DNA of 64,000 bases from Sitta carolinensis (taxonomy: Eukaryota; Chordata; Aves; Passeriformes; Sittidae), in assembly GCA_032173965.1 (NCBI GenBank), contig CM063290.1:7837501-7901500 (forward strand). The letters are read 5' to 3'. The translations under genes and the position numbers were made by a program. Each line of letters opens with the position of its first letter. The first letter of the stretch is position 1. Shown in pieces: positions 11,487 through 24,272 of this stretch. The notes under the pieces were generated by a model. The model searched no databases, was not told where the DNA came from, and saw only the letters and a program-made list of their open reading frames with translations.

Positions 11487-12554
11487 TTCCATACTTCTTT
11501 GTCCCAGTGTTGTACCAAAGCCACAGGTCAGAGTCACCTTGAATTTGATCTGACTGAGAACACGCATTGCATCCTTATTTTTGCCTGTCCCACTCACCTC
11601 CTGGCCATGAGGCAGTAGTAAAGTAGGAATTCACTCTGCACTGTGCTCTGGACAAAGCTCTTATCCGTGGTGGATACAGGACTCTCTGGCATGTCTTCTA
11701 TGGATATAGATAGGACTCCCTGGACTATTTTCTGTGGTAACTCCTGGCTGTCCTCTTGCCTTGGATGAGCCCATAGACCTCACTGGGAGCTGAGTGTATT
11801 GTGGGGAAGCCTTGAGCATGCTGTGAACGAATGGATTAGGCACTAGGTGAGACAAACTAATTTTTTTTTAGTCACACAGTTGGTTTTGCCTTTAATCTCT
11901 GGCACTTCAAATGTTTTTTACCCTCCTGCTCCATGCAGCTGCCACTGCTCCCTTGGGAAGGAAACATCCCTGTGCTGATGGCAACAAAGGCTGGTCACTC
12001 ACCATCTTCCTGAGACTTTGCATCAACCATCCTGATGGCAGCAATGCCTTGATTCTGAGCCCTGAGGCTGGTCATTGTCTCTGGCAGGCTTGGCATTCAC
12101 TTGGATATTTTTCCTATACTGTCACAGTCAGAAATCAGCAGGGGTCTGAGTTACTGACAATATTCACTCTTTGAGCCTGCTTAGGTTTCTTTTATAGACT
12201 GGACATGTCTAGGCAGGTGTAAAGGCTGTTCTCTTTCCTCATGTTGGCTAATGTGACCTCAAACCTAGTCTGAGCAGGTTTTTTCAAATGTTTCAAGATT
12301 CTGGGGAAGGAAAAGGTCTTTTCAGGCTGCTTTTCAGCCTGACTTTCATGACACTCCTAGGAGTTTTAAAAGCCAAGACACCTCATTTAATACCTTAGCA
12401 GTAGCTCACTGCTGTACAAATCTGACCAGTCCCACAACAAAAACAGTTGCTTTTTTGGCACAACTTCGTGACTAAGTTTTCCCATTGCAATGTTGGTTTT
12501 GGTACTTTTTATCATTTTTTAAATTCTGGTTTGTGTTACATCTGATTCACCTGC

Positions 12555-12725
12555 TATGATTTGGAAGGGTGACTCAGGTGGGAACTGTCTAAGTTGGGAT
12601 CTGAGCTTTGCCACAAGCTGGTGTGAGAAAGGAATTCTCTTCAGCCACCTGTGCCTCCCTTATTCTTGGTATAAAAGTGGACTGACAATTCTTAGCCCTT
12701 CCCCATTTAACTGAAAGCTTTTAGA
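12555..12725 (+). mobile_element. MIR-type SINE relic
   Basis: In order: 'tgggatctgagctttgccac' with 'aagctggtgtgag' (the MIR 'ctctgccac...ctgtgtgac' block), 'cacctgtgcctcccttattc' (the 'cctctgtgcctcagtttcctc' block), and 'ggtataaaagtggactgaca' with 'attctta' (the 'tctgtaaaatggggataataatacctac' block). The 'ttgggcaagtcactta' part between the first two has drifted. Order, spacing and orientation all fit MIR on the plus strand. Confidence 0.65.
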
Positions 12726-13591
12726 AGGATAATCTTCTTACTGCTTTGGTGGGGTGGATTGCTTGTTTGATTGAGGTTTTTTTGACTGATAGGCTCCAGT
12801 TTTTGCTATAATGCCAACATTAAGTAATGAGAAATTAGTAAAATAACACTTCTTCTCACCCTGTATATGGTACACATACCACAGTGCCAAGTATTTTTTG
12901 ATGAGAAGAGCCAAACAAGCCCCTACACTTCTGAATGGGAAATGGCCACAAGGGAGGGAGGAAAAACAAGACAAATTTTTTTGACAGTCTTTTATTTTGA
13001 AATTCCAAGCTGAATGGCTTGCATGGACTTGCTAGCCAAGGGAGAAGAGGTGCCAGTGAAGTTTTAACACCACAGTGTTAACACAATTTTAGTCCTTTCC
13101 TTTTCCCTCTATCAATTTTCATCCTGGAAGTCACATATACCAGTGTATTTTGTGGCGTCACTGTCTGAGGCATACATGAAATCTTTGCATGCTTGTATCT
13201 AACATTAAATATTACTTGCATTTTTTAATATTTTCATAAAAAGCAGCTGAGTAGGTCCTCTATGTTTCATCCTGGGTAGCACATGCCTTGGGTTCAATGG
13301 GGCATCTCCTCCCTAAGCACTGCTTACACCAACTGGCACTGCCCGAGGCTTGGCTGCCTTTTCCACAGTGCTTTCTCAGGGTGCCTGGTACTCAGACTGC
13401 CAGCACAAAAGCTGATTCAGACCAGCTTGATGCTCAGGTATACTGAGAACTGAACCACAAGCAGATACCATCAAAACACATTTCACTTGTGACCTTTCAC
13501 AGCCAATGAATTGGAGGGATTTTCCTTTGCTGTGGATCAAATTTAAAACTACTTCCCAAGAGTGAAAGGTCATCTCATGGAGTCATGATAT
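12726..13591. other. Non-coding stretch, no gene seen
   Basis: No reading frame above 80 codons and no recognised repeat. Unique-looking DNA with T-rich patches near 12775-12785 and 12966-12980. Confidence 0.55.
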
Positions 13592-13673
13592 CCAGTTAAA
13601 TACAGCTAAATAGAACTCGTTAGCATCACAATGAATGGAGTTATATATTACCTGCTCTGGAGGATGACTGGGG
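13592..13673. repeat. Fold-back ancient repeat (TTTACACCAGCTGAGG type)
   Basis: The right arm 'aatgaatggagttatatatt' running on into 'acctgctctggaggatgac' parallels the model tcaatggagttacactgatttacaccagctgaggatctggcc. The left arm 'ccagttaaatacagctaaat' parallels its mirror image. Divergence is high, but base order agrees over the whole right arm. Confidence 0.45.
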
Positions 13674-15524
13674 TGGGTGGGGTAGATCCCTCATCACCCT
13701 TAATAAAGCACTACAATAGCAGAGAAAAAGCACAAAGAGCAGAATTTGACTAAATCTGCCCTTTAAATCTGTTTCTTCTGGTCAGCAATATGAGTGGTCA
13801 GAAAAACATGGGAAATGTCACATAAAGGATGTATTCTCCTCTTGCCATGTTTGCATTCACCGGAGCTACGATTCCATCCAAGTGAGAATATACTATACAG
13901 CAGCTCCCAGCGGGGCTTTGATCTGCAGATACAGCCTGCTCTGAGGAAAAAGGAAATCCAGTGATCTTGTGTCTGAAATTAGATTCCCACAGAGGGCCAA
14001 GTTGCCCCTCTAGACACTATCTGATTGGCAGAAGGACTTTGTATATAAGTGGATCCATGACATCTTTTATCCTGCCAAGCCATCTCCCTTCTGGAGAGTA
14101 TTTCTTGCTCTCCAGCCCTTTACTAATGATTGTTATTTCAGCCCTGCTGTTCCTGGTCATACTTCATGGGGACAGTTTTCCTGGTGTAAAGCTGCATGGC
14201 TCTGTCCTCAGCACTGGCAGCAGGTCAGGGATGTGCAGAGTGCAGAAGGCTTTGGGATCTTTGGTGAAGAGCGTGTCTCAGATGGGGAGGATCCACGCAC
14301 AAAACTTGGTGTCATCATCCTGTGAAGTGAATAGCTCATAGTCAATCATTTACCTTGGTGATCTGGCTTTTTCTTTTCTCTCTCCCCTACTTGGCATTCT
14401 TGGGTCTTTGTATTCTGCTTCTCTGTTTTCTGGGGGAGGGAAGGATAGTTGAGATCAAAGTGAAGGATCATCTTCTTTGTTTATATTAAATAAAGGACTG
14501 TTTAAATTCTCTCAACCTTTTTTTTTTTTACAAGTGGCTCTTTTGCCTATATGTATTGCCTTGACTTTTCTGCACTTACTTGAGGCTTAATGTTCATAAC
14601 AGCCAAACAAATTACTGTCATTAGGAGTCAAATAGAGCTGGGAACCTACAGAGGTTCTTTTGCTGCTTAGTTCTTAAGGGGTCATGGGGATCTCTGCTCT
14701 AGTGTCCAGTAAAACTGGACGTTGGGACTGCTGCACTCAAAAAACTCCACCTCAGTTAGCAAATCACTGAGGACAGGCAGGGATGTGAAGGCTTCAAGCC
14801 ATGATGGATGAATTGTCACTTTCCTATCATAGATGGTGTTGGATTTCTTCTCTGGGTGGTTAAAGCAGGACCCAGACTACAGGAACAGTTACAGAAATAA
14901 ATCAGCTTTTGCATATCTAGTGGATACAGTGCCCTGTTCCAAATCTTGCCCCACCCCTGCTGCCTCTCAAAATCAGGGTCAGCAATTTGCTGCGATTCAA
15001 GAGCCAAGGAAGATCAATGTTTTTTCCAAGTTGTCTGAGTGTGTCAGTAAGTTGGTGAATTATGCTCCCTGATAAAACTATTGGAGAGGCCATGGGTGTG
15101 ATCCAGCACATAGCAGTGCCTCTGTTCAGGCACTGTGACTGCATTTGAGGAACCAGAGCGAAACCAGGCAGCTCCCAAGGCATTAAGTGGAGAAAAACTG
15201 AGGTCCCTTACCCCCTTCCAAGGGAAACTCTTTTTAATATCTTGCCTCTAGTATGATATACCAGTCATGCCTGCCACCAGTGTGTTCTGAAGGCAAGCAT
15301 GTAAGACAAATGGGAAGAAGTAATACAGGAAGGGGATCAGTAATAAGGCATAACATTCATTCATACTAAACCAGGGATTGGCTATGGTGGGCATAAATTA
15401 TTTCGTTAATGAACTCAAATAAACAGAAAGTCGGTTCTATCAGTGTCCCTGTGTAAGCATTTCCAGTAACTGACTGAGGGGATCTTGATGGAGGATGGTC
15501 CTGGGAGTAGCCCAGAATATTTAC
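13674..15524. other. Non-coding stretch, no gene seen
   Basis: No gene recognised; the largest frame (126 codons, 13961-14341) shows no domain. Items present: a G-rich patch at 13669-13683, T12 at 14518-14529, and a small perfect hairpin with arms CAGTGCCT (15114-15121) and AGGCACTG (15128-15135) around a 6-base loop. Confidence 0.55.
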
Positions 15525-15663
15525 TCTTTTTCGGGGGGGGGTTGGTATTTTTTTGGTTTTGTTTTGGTTTTTTTGGAGGGGTGTTTTTTTGTTGTTGTTG
15601 TTTTGTTTTGTTTTTTGTTTGTTTGTTGTTGTTGTTTTGGTTTTGGTTTTGTTTTTGTTTTTT
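15525..15663. repeat. GT/T-rich low-complexity block
   Basis: Plus strand is almost wholly T and G for about 140 bases: a run of nine G (15533-15541), then TTTTG, TTG and TTTG units. It has extreme strand asymmetry, with nearly no A or C. The opposite strand reads as lysine/asparagine/threonine-rich frames that are not real proteins. Simple sequence, probably polymorphic in length. Confidence 0.9.
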
Positions 15664-15747
15664 AATAAGGCTTGAATTATAATGACTTCCAATAAACCTG
15701 CCATCCATGTACTGGAAATACCTCAAAATTTCCACCCCTGCCTAAGG

Positions 15748-15800
15748 CAAGCTCCACTGGAGTCAGGCAGTGATGATTTACACCAGCTGAGGTGCCTGAT
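15748..15800. repeat. Fold-back element half (TTTACACCAGCTGAGG type)
   Basis: 'gctccactggagtcaggcag' followed by 'tgatgatttacaccagctga' and 'ggtgcctgatt' matches one arm plus hinge of the archosaur model gctccattgaagtcaatggag...gatttacaccagctgaggatctggcc. The 16-base stretch GATTTACACCAGCTGA (15774-15789) is intact. The partner arm is not recognisable upstream. Same family as 13592-13673. Confidence 0.6.
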
Positions 15801-18800
15801 TTTGTTTTATTTTATTTTATTTTTATAGGGGTTTTTTGTCTTTGGTTATAAAACTTTTACTAGCTGGAAGAGATCACATTCCATTTGGGAGCTGACTTTA
15901 TGTCCTTCAGATAGGAAATCATCACCTTGGTGCAGACAAGTTTCAGCATTTCAGCATTGAGAAGAGGGGGAGCAGGGAAGGGGAGCAGATTCAGCTTCCT
16001 AAGTGAAGCACTTCTCCCGGATGGGGAAATGGCTCCAGGAGAAGCAGGCAGAGGGAGCCTTTCTGTAGAGAACATCTGGAAACGGAGACCTGCATGTTCC
16101 TTTTCTTCATCCTCCTAGAGCTGCAGGGCAATGGTGGCCCAGAAGATGACTCCTGCTCTCTGAGCTCTCCCCATCCATCCTCTGCAGCCTCCTCCTTTCC
16201 CAGAGGATTACCCTGATGACCAGGGGCATTTCCCAGGCTAAGGCTGCCTGAACACGCAACACGATCCCGGGATCTGTCATCCTCTATTGGCTAATCAGCC
16301 ACTTCTCCCTACCCCTATTTTTTAATGAGGAAATAATCCTTCTCTCCTGCTTTTAATGCAATATGTCTTTTTGAATGTATGGGGTGGCTGTGTACTTCTG
16401 AGCCACTGCTGAGTGATTCTATCAGTTGGGTTTATCTTAGAATTATTCTGCACTTTTGTGGTTTCTAAGGCAACCACACTTTTGAATGAACTGTGGAGTA
16501 AATGAAGGTATCCCAAATATATGACAGACTGATCAACCTACACGATGTGCCTCTGATATACTGAGTTACCTGCATGTAGCAGTTCAACTCTTTAAACAAT
16601 TCAGGCTAAATGGTATCTCAAGGCCTCACAGAACCTGCTTTATATCAGCTGCAAATCTGATTCTTGCTGATATGGTGCTTGGTATGGCCAGGCAGGTAAG
16701 GATTGTGAAAGGCAAAAGTGGTCCCTGAAGACTTTTGGCAGTTTTAATTTGAGAAGACCTAATTGGAAAAATACTAACAATGGTACCATGAGCATTGCTA
16801 TATGTGTAGTTGAGGGATGACAGTGCTTGTTTCTGTTTTCTAAATAGTTTAACTCATTGGGAATCAAGGTACTGGAATTCTGAACTTTCCAGTCTCCTTG
16901 TCTCTAAGGGTTTCTTTTCTCTGCATAAACAGGACTTTCTATGTCTTTAAAGATGAGTGATTTTTCCAGTGCAGATCAGTTCAGAACTGCAGAGATCAGT
17001 CTTATTTACACTGAGGATAGTAGCACCACTAACAAAACTGCAAGTAATGCAACAGAAAGAGGTTTCTCCCATGTATCTGGCAACATATGAGCATGCAATA
17101 GCAGCATGCAAGCTTGGAGAGGGATGGCTCTTGGTGTGAAGGTGCAGCTCAAGTCACCTTTCTTGTACCCAGCCTTTTTCTCTTGCAAAATTTACTTAGT
17201 GCTTGCAAGGCTGGATGGTTTGGGGGAATTTCAAAATTACTTCTCTGAAAGCCCTGGCCATTGCACACATCAGTCATGTACAGCTGGAGGGACTGATTGA
17301 CAGCTTCAAGGATGACTGATAGGAAAGGGATTGAGTGAAATATGGCTTTCATTTTTCTTTCCTTTTTTTCCCCAGAGCCTCTCATTGGACTTGTTATGGG
17401 TATTTTTACATTTCTGTATTAGTGCAAGCCTGAACCATGTGTGTCTTCTTTCAGACAAATAGTTAAAGGAGACTTTCTATAACGCCAAATCTACAGTACA
17501 ACAATGCAGCATAATACGTACTTTCAACTATGGTGCACACCTCTTTGGCAAGGAAAACTTCTGATGCAGGCTTTCATCTTGCTTCATTTTTATGTGGTTC
17601 AGCCCTGGCACTTTTAGATTCCTGCCCCTCCCCCCAAAAGATAAAATATTTGTTTAATAGATTTTGCATTGCTCTTGCATTTCCATTTTTAGCACATGCA
17701 GATGTGCTCTCTCCGATGGAACCTTTCATTTTGCTAAATGGGGAGAAGGATTTTTGCACTCACCAACTGAGCTGCAATTAGGATTATTACAAGAAATAGA
17801 TTCAGGGAAGGTTCCTGTGTAGCTTGGTCTGAGGTTCCTTGGCAACAGACAGAGGGGATAAAAAATTGAAGATATTTACTTCATAATATTCCCCTTTTTT
17901 TATATTTAATCCCTTGTTGAGCTTTGAAATCCTCCAAGCCTCCCTGAGCACCTCAAGTTCTCTTCCCCGGAAAGCAGAGAGGTGTAACTGTAGGGATCCC
18001 ATGAGCCTTCTGTTGATGCCATCAGAACAGGACTCTTCAACAATGTGCTTGAGGTATTCAGCACTCTCCTCAGAGCAGTCAAACATTACTCTGCCTTTGA
18101 TTTCAGCTCTGTTCTTGATTTTGGCTGGACAAAAATTGAGGCTATGCCCACCAAAACTCTGACATTTCAGCTGTCTTTATTCTGCCTTTGCCACTGAGTC
18201 AAAACAGAGAAAAGCAATTCAGTTTCCAAACCCAAGCATTCATTTTCCTTAATCAGAAGTCGACAGCAATTTATGAATGTATTCTGTGACATCCTTGCAG
18301 GGTTTTCACAAAAAGCTGGGTAACTCTTGCTGTGTGAGCCAGTCTGCAAAACTGCAGCAATTTTGTGAGGCACCAACATGGCAACAGTCACTGGGTGAAT
18401 ACAACTAAGCACCTCCAGCTGATGTAATTTTCAGGTACCCAAAATACCCCAGCCTCAGAGATGGAAGTGTAGAGTGATCTGCTGAATTCTGTCAGGCTGT
18501 TGTGACAGGGACAGTGGGCTTGGACCTCGTGTCTGCACTAGCAGAGCCTGGATGTGCCAGGGAGCTGGGGGCATGTGCCATTAGGGAATGAACTCCGGAG
18601 CATCAGTGCTGCCCCTCACACAGGCTGTGGAAACAACCTTTATAAGGGGGCAGGAAGGAATCCCTTTAACTCCTTGAACTTGAGGAAAAACATTTTTATG
18701 TGGAAGGGTTATTTTAAAAGCCTCCAACCTGTTTTTCTAAAGGAGCAGTCACCAGTTTCCTGAAATGTGTGGACGGCCTAAGGACTGAAAGGTCTGAAGA

Positions 18801-20214
18801 GCTTCTCTCTGATGAGCAAACTCAGGAGACAGCATTTCTTTATGCAAGCTTAACAGTGGGTGGTAAACATGGAAAAATATCTCTTCCTCACATTGCAACG
18901 TGACACATCATGTATAGCCTTGTCAGGAAACAATGTCTGGGTTCCGTTTGCTGCCAGGTTTGCTACAGGAGGAACACCTGACATGGGATATCTTTTTTTC
19001 AGGCAGTTAGTGGGTGGGGTTATCCACACCACTGCAGGTATTTGGGGATTAGCTGCACATCATTCAGCAGAACTGGGAGCATCATTTAGCAGAAACTCAA
19101 ACAGTGACTGCTATGTGCAGCACATGCTTCTGTGGCTTTCTTTGAGGAAATCTTGTGAACTACTCCAAATGTCCCCTGAAGCACTCTGACTTCTCTAGAA
19201 ATGAGGTAGATTCTCACAGAGACAGTTAGGAAACTGAGTTAGCTCAGCATCCTCTTATAAAACAGGGTAATTTCTGAATTTAAAGCTTAGGATTTCTGTT
19301 GACTGAGATAGTTGAGAGGGGAAGGAATCTGATAGCAGCATGGTCTTCACAGTCTGTTTTCCTGTTGGAAATCAACAAAATATTCTCCCACACCATCCAT
19401 ATGTGCAGGTCTAGGACTATAACATAGAGATTTGCACAACTAGAATAATTTCCCTCTAGCTGATATGTTACTGTACTTACATATAGTGATATATACACAT
19501 ATAACTAAGGACAGAACAGGTCACTGAATTATAATACTAATAAAAATATTAGAAAGATAAAATACTAGTTCTTCTGCAGCTGAGAGCATTCTATTCTGCA
19601 GACCTGGCCTCCTTAGCAGTCAGTTGAAGGCCAGATGATAGAAGTTTGGGTATGGTAGTGTGGTGCTCTTACTTTTGACAATCTTTGTAGCAAAGTAAAA
19701 TAATTCTGCTGTTATGTGGAGCCCAGATAAAACTGACAGCAGGCGCCAGTGTGAAATTTTACCAGGTGAAATGCCTTCCCAAGAGGTGCTGGTTACACTG
19801 TCTTCCGTGCCCACCCAGAAGGCTCAGCTGGGCTTTTGTGGCAACACTTACTGCTAAAATGAGATCTGGGAGCAGAAATTGCCCACTCCCCTGAGAACCT
19901 CTTCATTCAACATTTGTAGTGGCCAGCTCTCCTCCCAAGCTCCTCCTCAAGCACCTGAGTGTACCGAGCTCCGTAGATCTTCCCCCACAGGCCTGGGCCT
20001 CCAGCTCCTGTCTCATTGGTGTGATTCCCATCTAAACCCTCTTCCCTGTTTCCAGATACACGAGGGGACCTCCAAACCAGACACGGTTTTGCTGGTGTGA
20101 TGTCAGAGCAGCTCCCCGCTGGGGCAGGATCACTTCCCCAGCTCCAACTCGGTACCTTGGGGCAGCCCTGCCCTCCGAGCTGCAGCTCTGCACTGACAGC
20201 TCCTGTTGAAGCTC
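15801..20214. other. Non-coding stretch, no gene seen
   Basis: No gene recognised; frames are all below 115 codons and overlap on both strands. TTTTA repeats at 15801-15823 are simple sequence. The region 17490-18400 is unique-looking. No SINE core is visible except the weak candidate at 19236-19275. Confidence 0.55.
19236..19275 (+). mobile_element. Very weak MIR-like core
   Basis: 'agctcagcatcctcttataa' followed by 'aacagggtaatttc' resembles the MIR block cctcagtttcctcatctataaaatggggataat. It is too short and too diverged to be sure. Confidence 0.25.
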
Positions 20215-20490
20215 TTATCTCCGCTGACTTTCTCAGTCTCGCTCAGGGTCACGTTTTTCCAAGACAGAATCTTCCATCTTGCAGCTGTAATCTGCCCTCC
20301 AGGTTCCCAGATGTATCACCTTGCATTTGGCTGTATTAAATGCAGCCACACTGAATCACAATCGTTTGACCAGGAGATTCAGCTCACTCTGTAATAGTAA
20401 CCAATCTTGGTGATGTCTGCTGAAACCTTATCAGTGAGAATTGTATATCATGACCCAGGTTGTTGGTAAAAATCTTTAAATCAATATTAA
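20215..20490 (-). pseudogene. Decayed LINE (CR1 clade) reverse transcriptase fragment
   Basis: Read on the minus strand, 20306-20340 gives FNTAKCKVIHLG, the conserved 'F N x x K C K V x H L G' motif found just after the catalytic boxes in CR1/L2-clade LINE reverse transcriptases. It continues as TWRADYSCKMEDSVLEKRD, similar to the usual 'LEKE..LGV' segment, and then a stop. Upstream on the minus strand (20401-20438), in another frame, is DKVSADITKIG, the counterpart of the catalytic 'KFADDTKIGG' box. There the second aspartate is replaced by isoleucine and in-frame stops flank it. So the fragment has at least one frameshift, several stops and a lost catalytic residue: a dead fossil. Only the C-terminal part of the RT is left. 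Exact family (CR1, L3 or L2) is not resolved. Confidence 0.8.
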
Positions 20491-20500
20491 AAAAAAAAAA
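20489..20500. repeat. Poly(A) run, 12 bases
   Basis: Twelve A next to the minus-strand start side of the LINE fragment, followed by CAACAAC. Simple sequence. Confidence 0.8.
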
Positions 20501-20556
20501 CAACAACTCTGCAGTTCAGATCATGAAGGGATACTTCTACATTTTTTTCCATGCAT

Positions 20557-20586
20557 CTTGCTAAGGGTATCCTTGCTAAGGGTATT
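20557..20586. repeat. Perfect 15-bp tandem duplication
   Basis: CTTGCTAAGGGTATC is immediately followed by CTTGCTAAGGGTATT. A young-looking local duplication of two units with one base difference at the end. Confidence 0.85.
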
Positions 20587-22199
20587 CTCCATTAAAAATT
20601 GAACCCATCACAAAGATGGTCTCAAGCTGTAGAAGATACATATTACATTATATATTATTATAAATTAACAGAAGTTTTAACTGAAAATTTCACTTACAGT
20701 CAAAAAATTAATCTATAACTTCGATAACAAATTGTCTTTGTGAGCCTGTCCCATTCTACCCTCTCCTTTAAACCCCCAAAATATGTCCCAGACAGGTTTT
20801 CTAATTCTTTACTTGTGTTGAAAATAGACTAATACCACACTGGTTTGAATTATGTCCTCGGCATTAATTATCTGTTATTAAAATACCAAACAAATGTTGC
20901 TTTATTTTTCTGGGATTGCTATTGAACCAACCTCTGTACATGTTGGTTTCCTAAAAGAATTTTATTTAGTCAGACTTGGACACCACTCATTCCTCACCAG
21001 TAATAACAGAAGTTATGAGTCAATTTGAACTAAATTTACTGGTGAGACCAATATTCCAGAGTTGTTACTTAGTAGTGAGGTTTGAAAACAGATTCTGACA
21101 AAGAGAGTGGAAGAAGGAGTCTCAACATAATGCCCATTGTTCAGCCAAGCCCACTGCCTCCCAGGGACCCCCTTGGAGAAGGCCTTGGGAAAGCTGAGTG
21201 CCAGGGCACTGATGGAGCAGTAGCTCAGTGTGCTGCTTTGTCTCTGTCTCTCTCCACTGTTCTCTAATATTAGAGGAAGTTTAACTTGGCATTTCTCAGC
21301 CAGCTCTGTACACATTGGCCATAGTCAGTGTATTATACACTCTGGAATGTAACACACTTCAGTTGCAAAAATGTCGATTTTTGGTAGGTACCATGACCAT
21401 CCTTATTTCTAGACCAATGGCAGCATCCTAATAAGAAAGTGGCATCTTCCTCCTGTTTCCCATGTGCAGAACAGCTATAGCTGCAGACAGTTCCTGGTTT
21501 TTTCTACATATTTATTTAGTACTTCTCTGCTTCAGTCTAGTAATGATCATATGTTTGACCTATAGTTTGTGTGTTCTTAATAAGCTTTTCTTAAAATGCT
21601 TATATTCATCTCTTTTGGCCACAGATATTTCTGGAATTCTGTTGGCTTCACTGAGCAGCAGACTACATATTTAAGATTACAGCTTTGATTTCACCTTATC
21701 TTGTTTCCATCTGCTGTACACACACTTTATATCATGATGATGCATCTACTTGCAGTATGTACAGCTGCAATACTGACATTAATGAGGGCTCCAAGATAGC
21801 ATCTTTATTATAATAAGCTGTTAATATGGCCCTAAAATGCTGCTGCTTGTGGTTCTGCCTCAATATGAAGCAGCTGGCAGCTATATCAATTGTCATTCTG
21901 AATATATTAATATACAAGAAAATGAGAATTTATTAATATGAAGCAATGCATAGAGATTAAAAGAGGCAAACTGGCCCAGAGCTGCAGCTGACCTGGGCAG
22001 CAGCTTGCACAGAACAGCGGCTCACCTACACCTGATGAAACAAGGGCAGGAGCTTTTCATTATGATTTGGATGGAAATTGAAGATATGAATTCTGCCTAA
22101 AACATACAGTTGTCTCCACCACAGCACCCAACTCATCAAATTCTGCTTTGTGATGATCTTTCTGAATAGAATTCTAGTGCATAGGAATCTTGAATGATA

Positions 22200-22272
22200 T
22201 CACAGGAAAGCATTATCCCTATTTTGCAAAAAGACATTAAAGAAAAGTAATAGCAGCCAAGCCCACGCCCTT
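22200..22272 (-). mobile_element. Possible antisense MIR fragment
   Basis: 'gcattatccctattttgcaa' then 'agacattaaagaaaagtaat' and 'agcagccaagcccac' parallels the antisense MIR order attatccccattttacagatgaggaaactgaggcacagaaaggtaagtgacttgccaaggccacac. The first block is good; the middle is drifted. Confidence 0.4.
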
Positions 22273-22729
22273 ACTGTAATTGTTAGACAACTCTGGCCTC
22301 TCTGAAATGTGCTCCTCTGAGTGCAGCACCATGCTGCAGACACATGTCTGCCTGAAGGCCACATAGCCTGTATTTAATAACGTGATAAAAAGCTTCTGAT
22401 CTTAAGTTGGTATCAGGGAGAAGAGTGTAGATGTACGTGTGATTTTTGTCACATGTTGTTGCCTTCTCTTTCACCTGGTACTGGTGAGGGACTATCAGTA
22501 GGGAAACTCATCCAACAGCCTGTGAATGACAGCATGTTCCACAGAAACGCTGATTTTTGAGACAGACCCATCTTCCCATCCCAGCCTAGCAACCACTGTC
22601 CACCTGGTGACAATTTGGAAGAAAAATGAAGGTGAAAAATCAGAGCAAGAGGAACAGAGAGGGGTAAAGCTGAAGATGATTCGGGAGGGGAAAGCAACCC
22701 CTCCATAGATTGCGTTTGCCCTCGCTCGC

Positions 22730-22810
22730 CTTGTGAATGGGGACTGAGTCGAGGTTACACAGAGATGTTAAAGAGCTGAGACACAACACAAGAGGAAGCG
22801 GTGACAGGAT
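22730..22810 (-). mobile_element. Antisense MIR-type SINE fragment
   Basis: 'gaatggggactgagtcgagg' then 'ttacacagagatgttaaaga' and 'acacaagaggaagcggtgac' follows the antisense MIR model aaatggggaactgag..cacagagagattaagtgact..cacacaggaagtctgtgacag in order and spacing. The CpG in 'gaagcggtgac' may be a remnant of the element. Confidence 0.5.
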
Positions 22811-24272
22811 GAAAGGTTCACTGAGATCAAATGAGTGAAATGAGGACTCGAAGGGTCAGTCCTCCCTCTTATGCTGGCAAGTTCGGGCATTGGCTGTGCG
22901 AGGAAGCAGGGCTGACAAAGCAGAAGGACAGACAGAGGGCTGCAGGGCCTGATCCTTCCCTCTGCTGCTCCAGGTTCCCTGCGTGACCCCCCCAGTGACC
23001 GCGGTGCACAAAGCTGGGAGCAAAGGAGCAGCGGCTCCTCTGAACAGACTGTGCAGCAGCACTTAACCCCCACTGGGTGGGTCACAAACCTGAGATTACA
23101 TCCTTGTTCCCCAAGGCCTGGGAACACTTTGGGAAGATTTTAAGAGCTCAGCGTTTAACCGTTTATTTTGCAGCAAAGAAAAGAAAGAACAGTCTCTGTC
23201 TTGGCAAACATTTCTAATGGGAATGCTCATGAGAGAGTTGTTCACTGGAAGTCCTGTGGAATTCCAAATGTTTTTCACTCTCTGGTGATAGCTGGAAAAG
23301 CAGCAAAGTGGTAAAAACCAAAAACATCCCAGGAAATATTTGGAAGCTGTGTAAAACTCCCACAGCAATAAGGGATGTAACCAATCCTGCAGTAAGACTT
23401 TATGCAAAGCTGCACAGTGATTATGTATAACCACTGAGAGGTGAAATCCATATCCTCCAGTAAATTCTTCTTTCTGCAGACCCTGGTCTAAAGTGATTAA
23501 GGAGAACAGCTAATGCCTCTCAGAAGTGTATCTACAACTTGAAATGGGAAGATTTTGAGGTTGAAAGCCATACTGAATTTAATGTGACTATTTTGTTCAG
23601 CTCCACACCCCATGTACATAGTAGCCATAGGGCAGGCTCATTAGCAGTATACCCACCACCACAGTAGTAAGGGAAGATAATGTGTAAATGTAAGCAGTAT
23701 CCCTGAGTAACTTCAGTTTTAGGGTTTTTTCCCAATAATATCTTTACCTTTTCTGCCCATTAAATATGGAAACATTAATCCATTATTTGTTTACACTGTG
23801 CAGTGCAACATGGCACAGAAACTGGCTAGGGCTAATGAAAACCAGAAGCACCAGTCAGCACAGAGGTGCAGCTGGACTGGGGAGCCTGGACACACTCACA
23901 ACACCTTGCACTGCACTGGCATGGTCAGATTGTTACTGGGCTCTGAGCTGGTGCCGCTGCAGGCTGAGAGGACAGGGCTGAGGGGAAGGGTGCTCTGAGC
24001 ACACTGGAGGATGTCTCAGAAAATTCAGGTCTGCACAGTGTGATCAAAGCCTTTGTAGCAGCTCCTGTAGGGTCTTGCTCCTACTGGACTTTGCAATTAA
24101 AAACTTCAGAGTCATGAAATATCCTTGAGTTCTGTGGGAAGGCAAAAAGAGGAATCTGACAAGGAAAAGATGATTTTTTCAACAAATATATGGGGGAGGG
24201 TTTTGTAAATGTGCCAATGGAAATTAATGACTTTCATAACATGTATAGAGTATTAAGCCAGACTGTTCACTG

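Larger units (their letters stand above)
9733..12554. other. Non-coding stretch, no gene seen
   Basis: No gene recognised. The 142-codon frame at 11190-11618 reads through the T18 run and overlaps other open frames, so it is not credible. Simple-sequence items: AAT repeats near 10901-10913 and T18 at 11314-11331. The rest is unique-looking DNA. Confidence 0.55.
20587..24272. other. Non-coding stretch, no gene seen
   Basis: Apart from the two antisense MIR pieces listed separately I recognise nothing. Very AT-rich text occurs at 20636-20760. Frames of 100-119 codons at 21013-21315, 22768-23127 and 23096-23434 (all minus) have no domain character. Confidence 0.55.
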
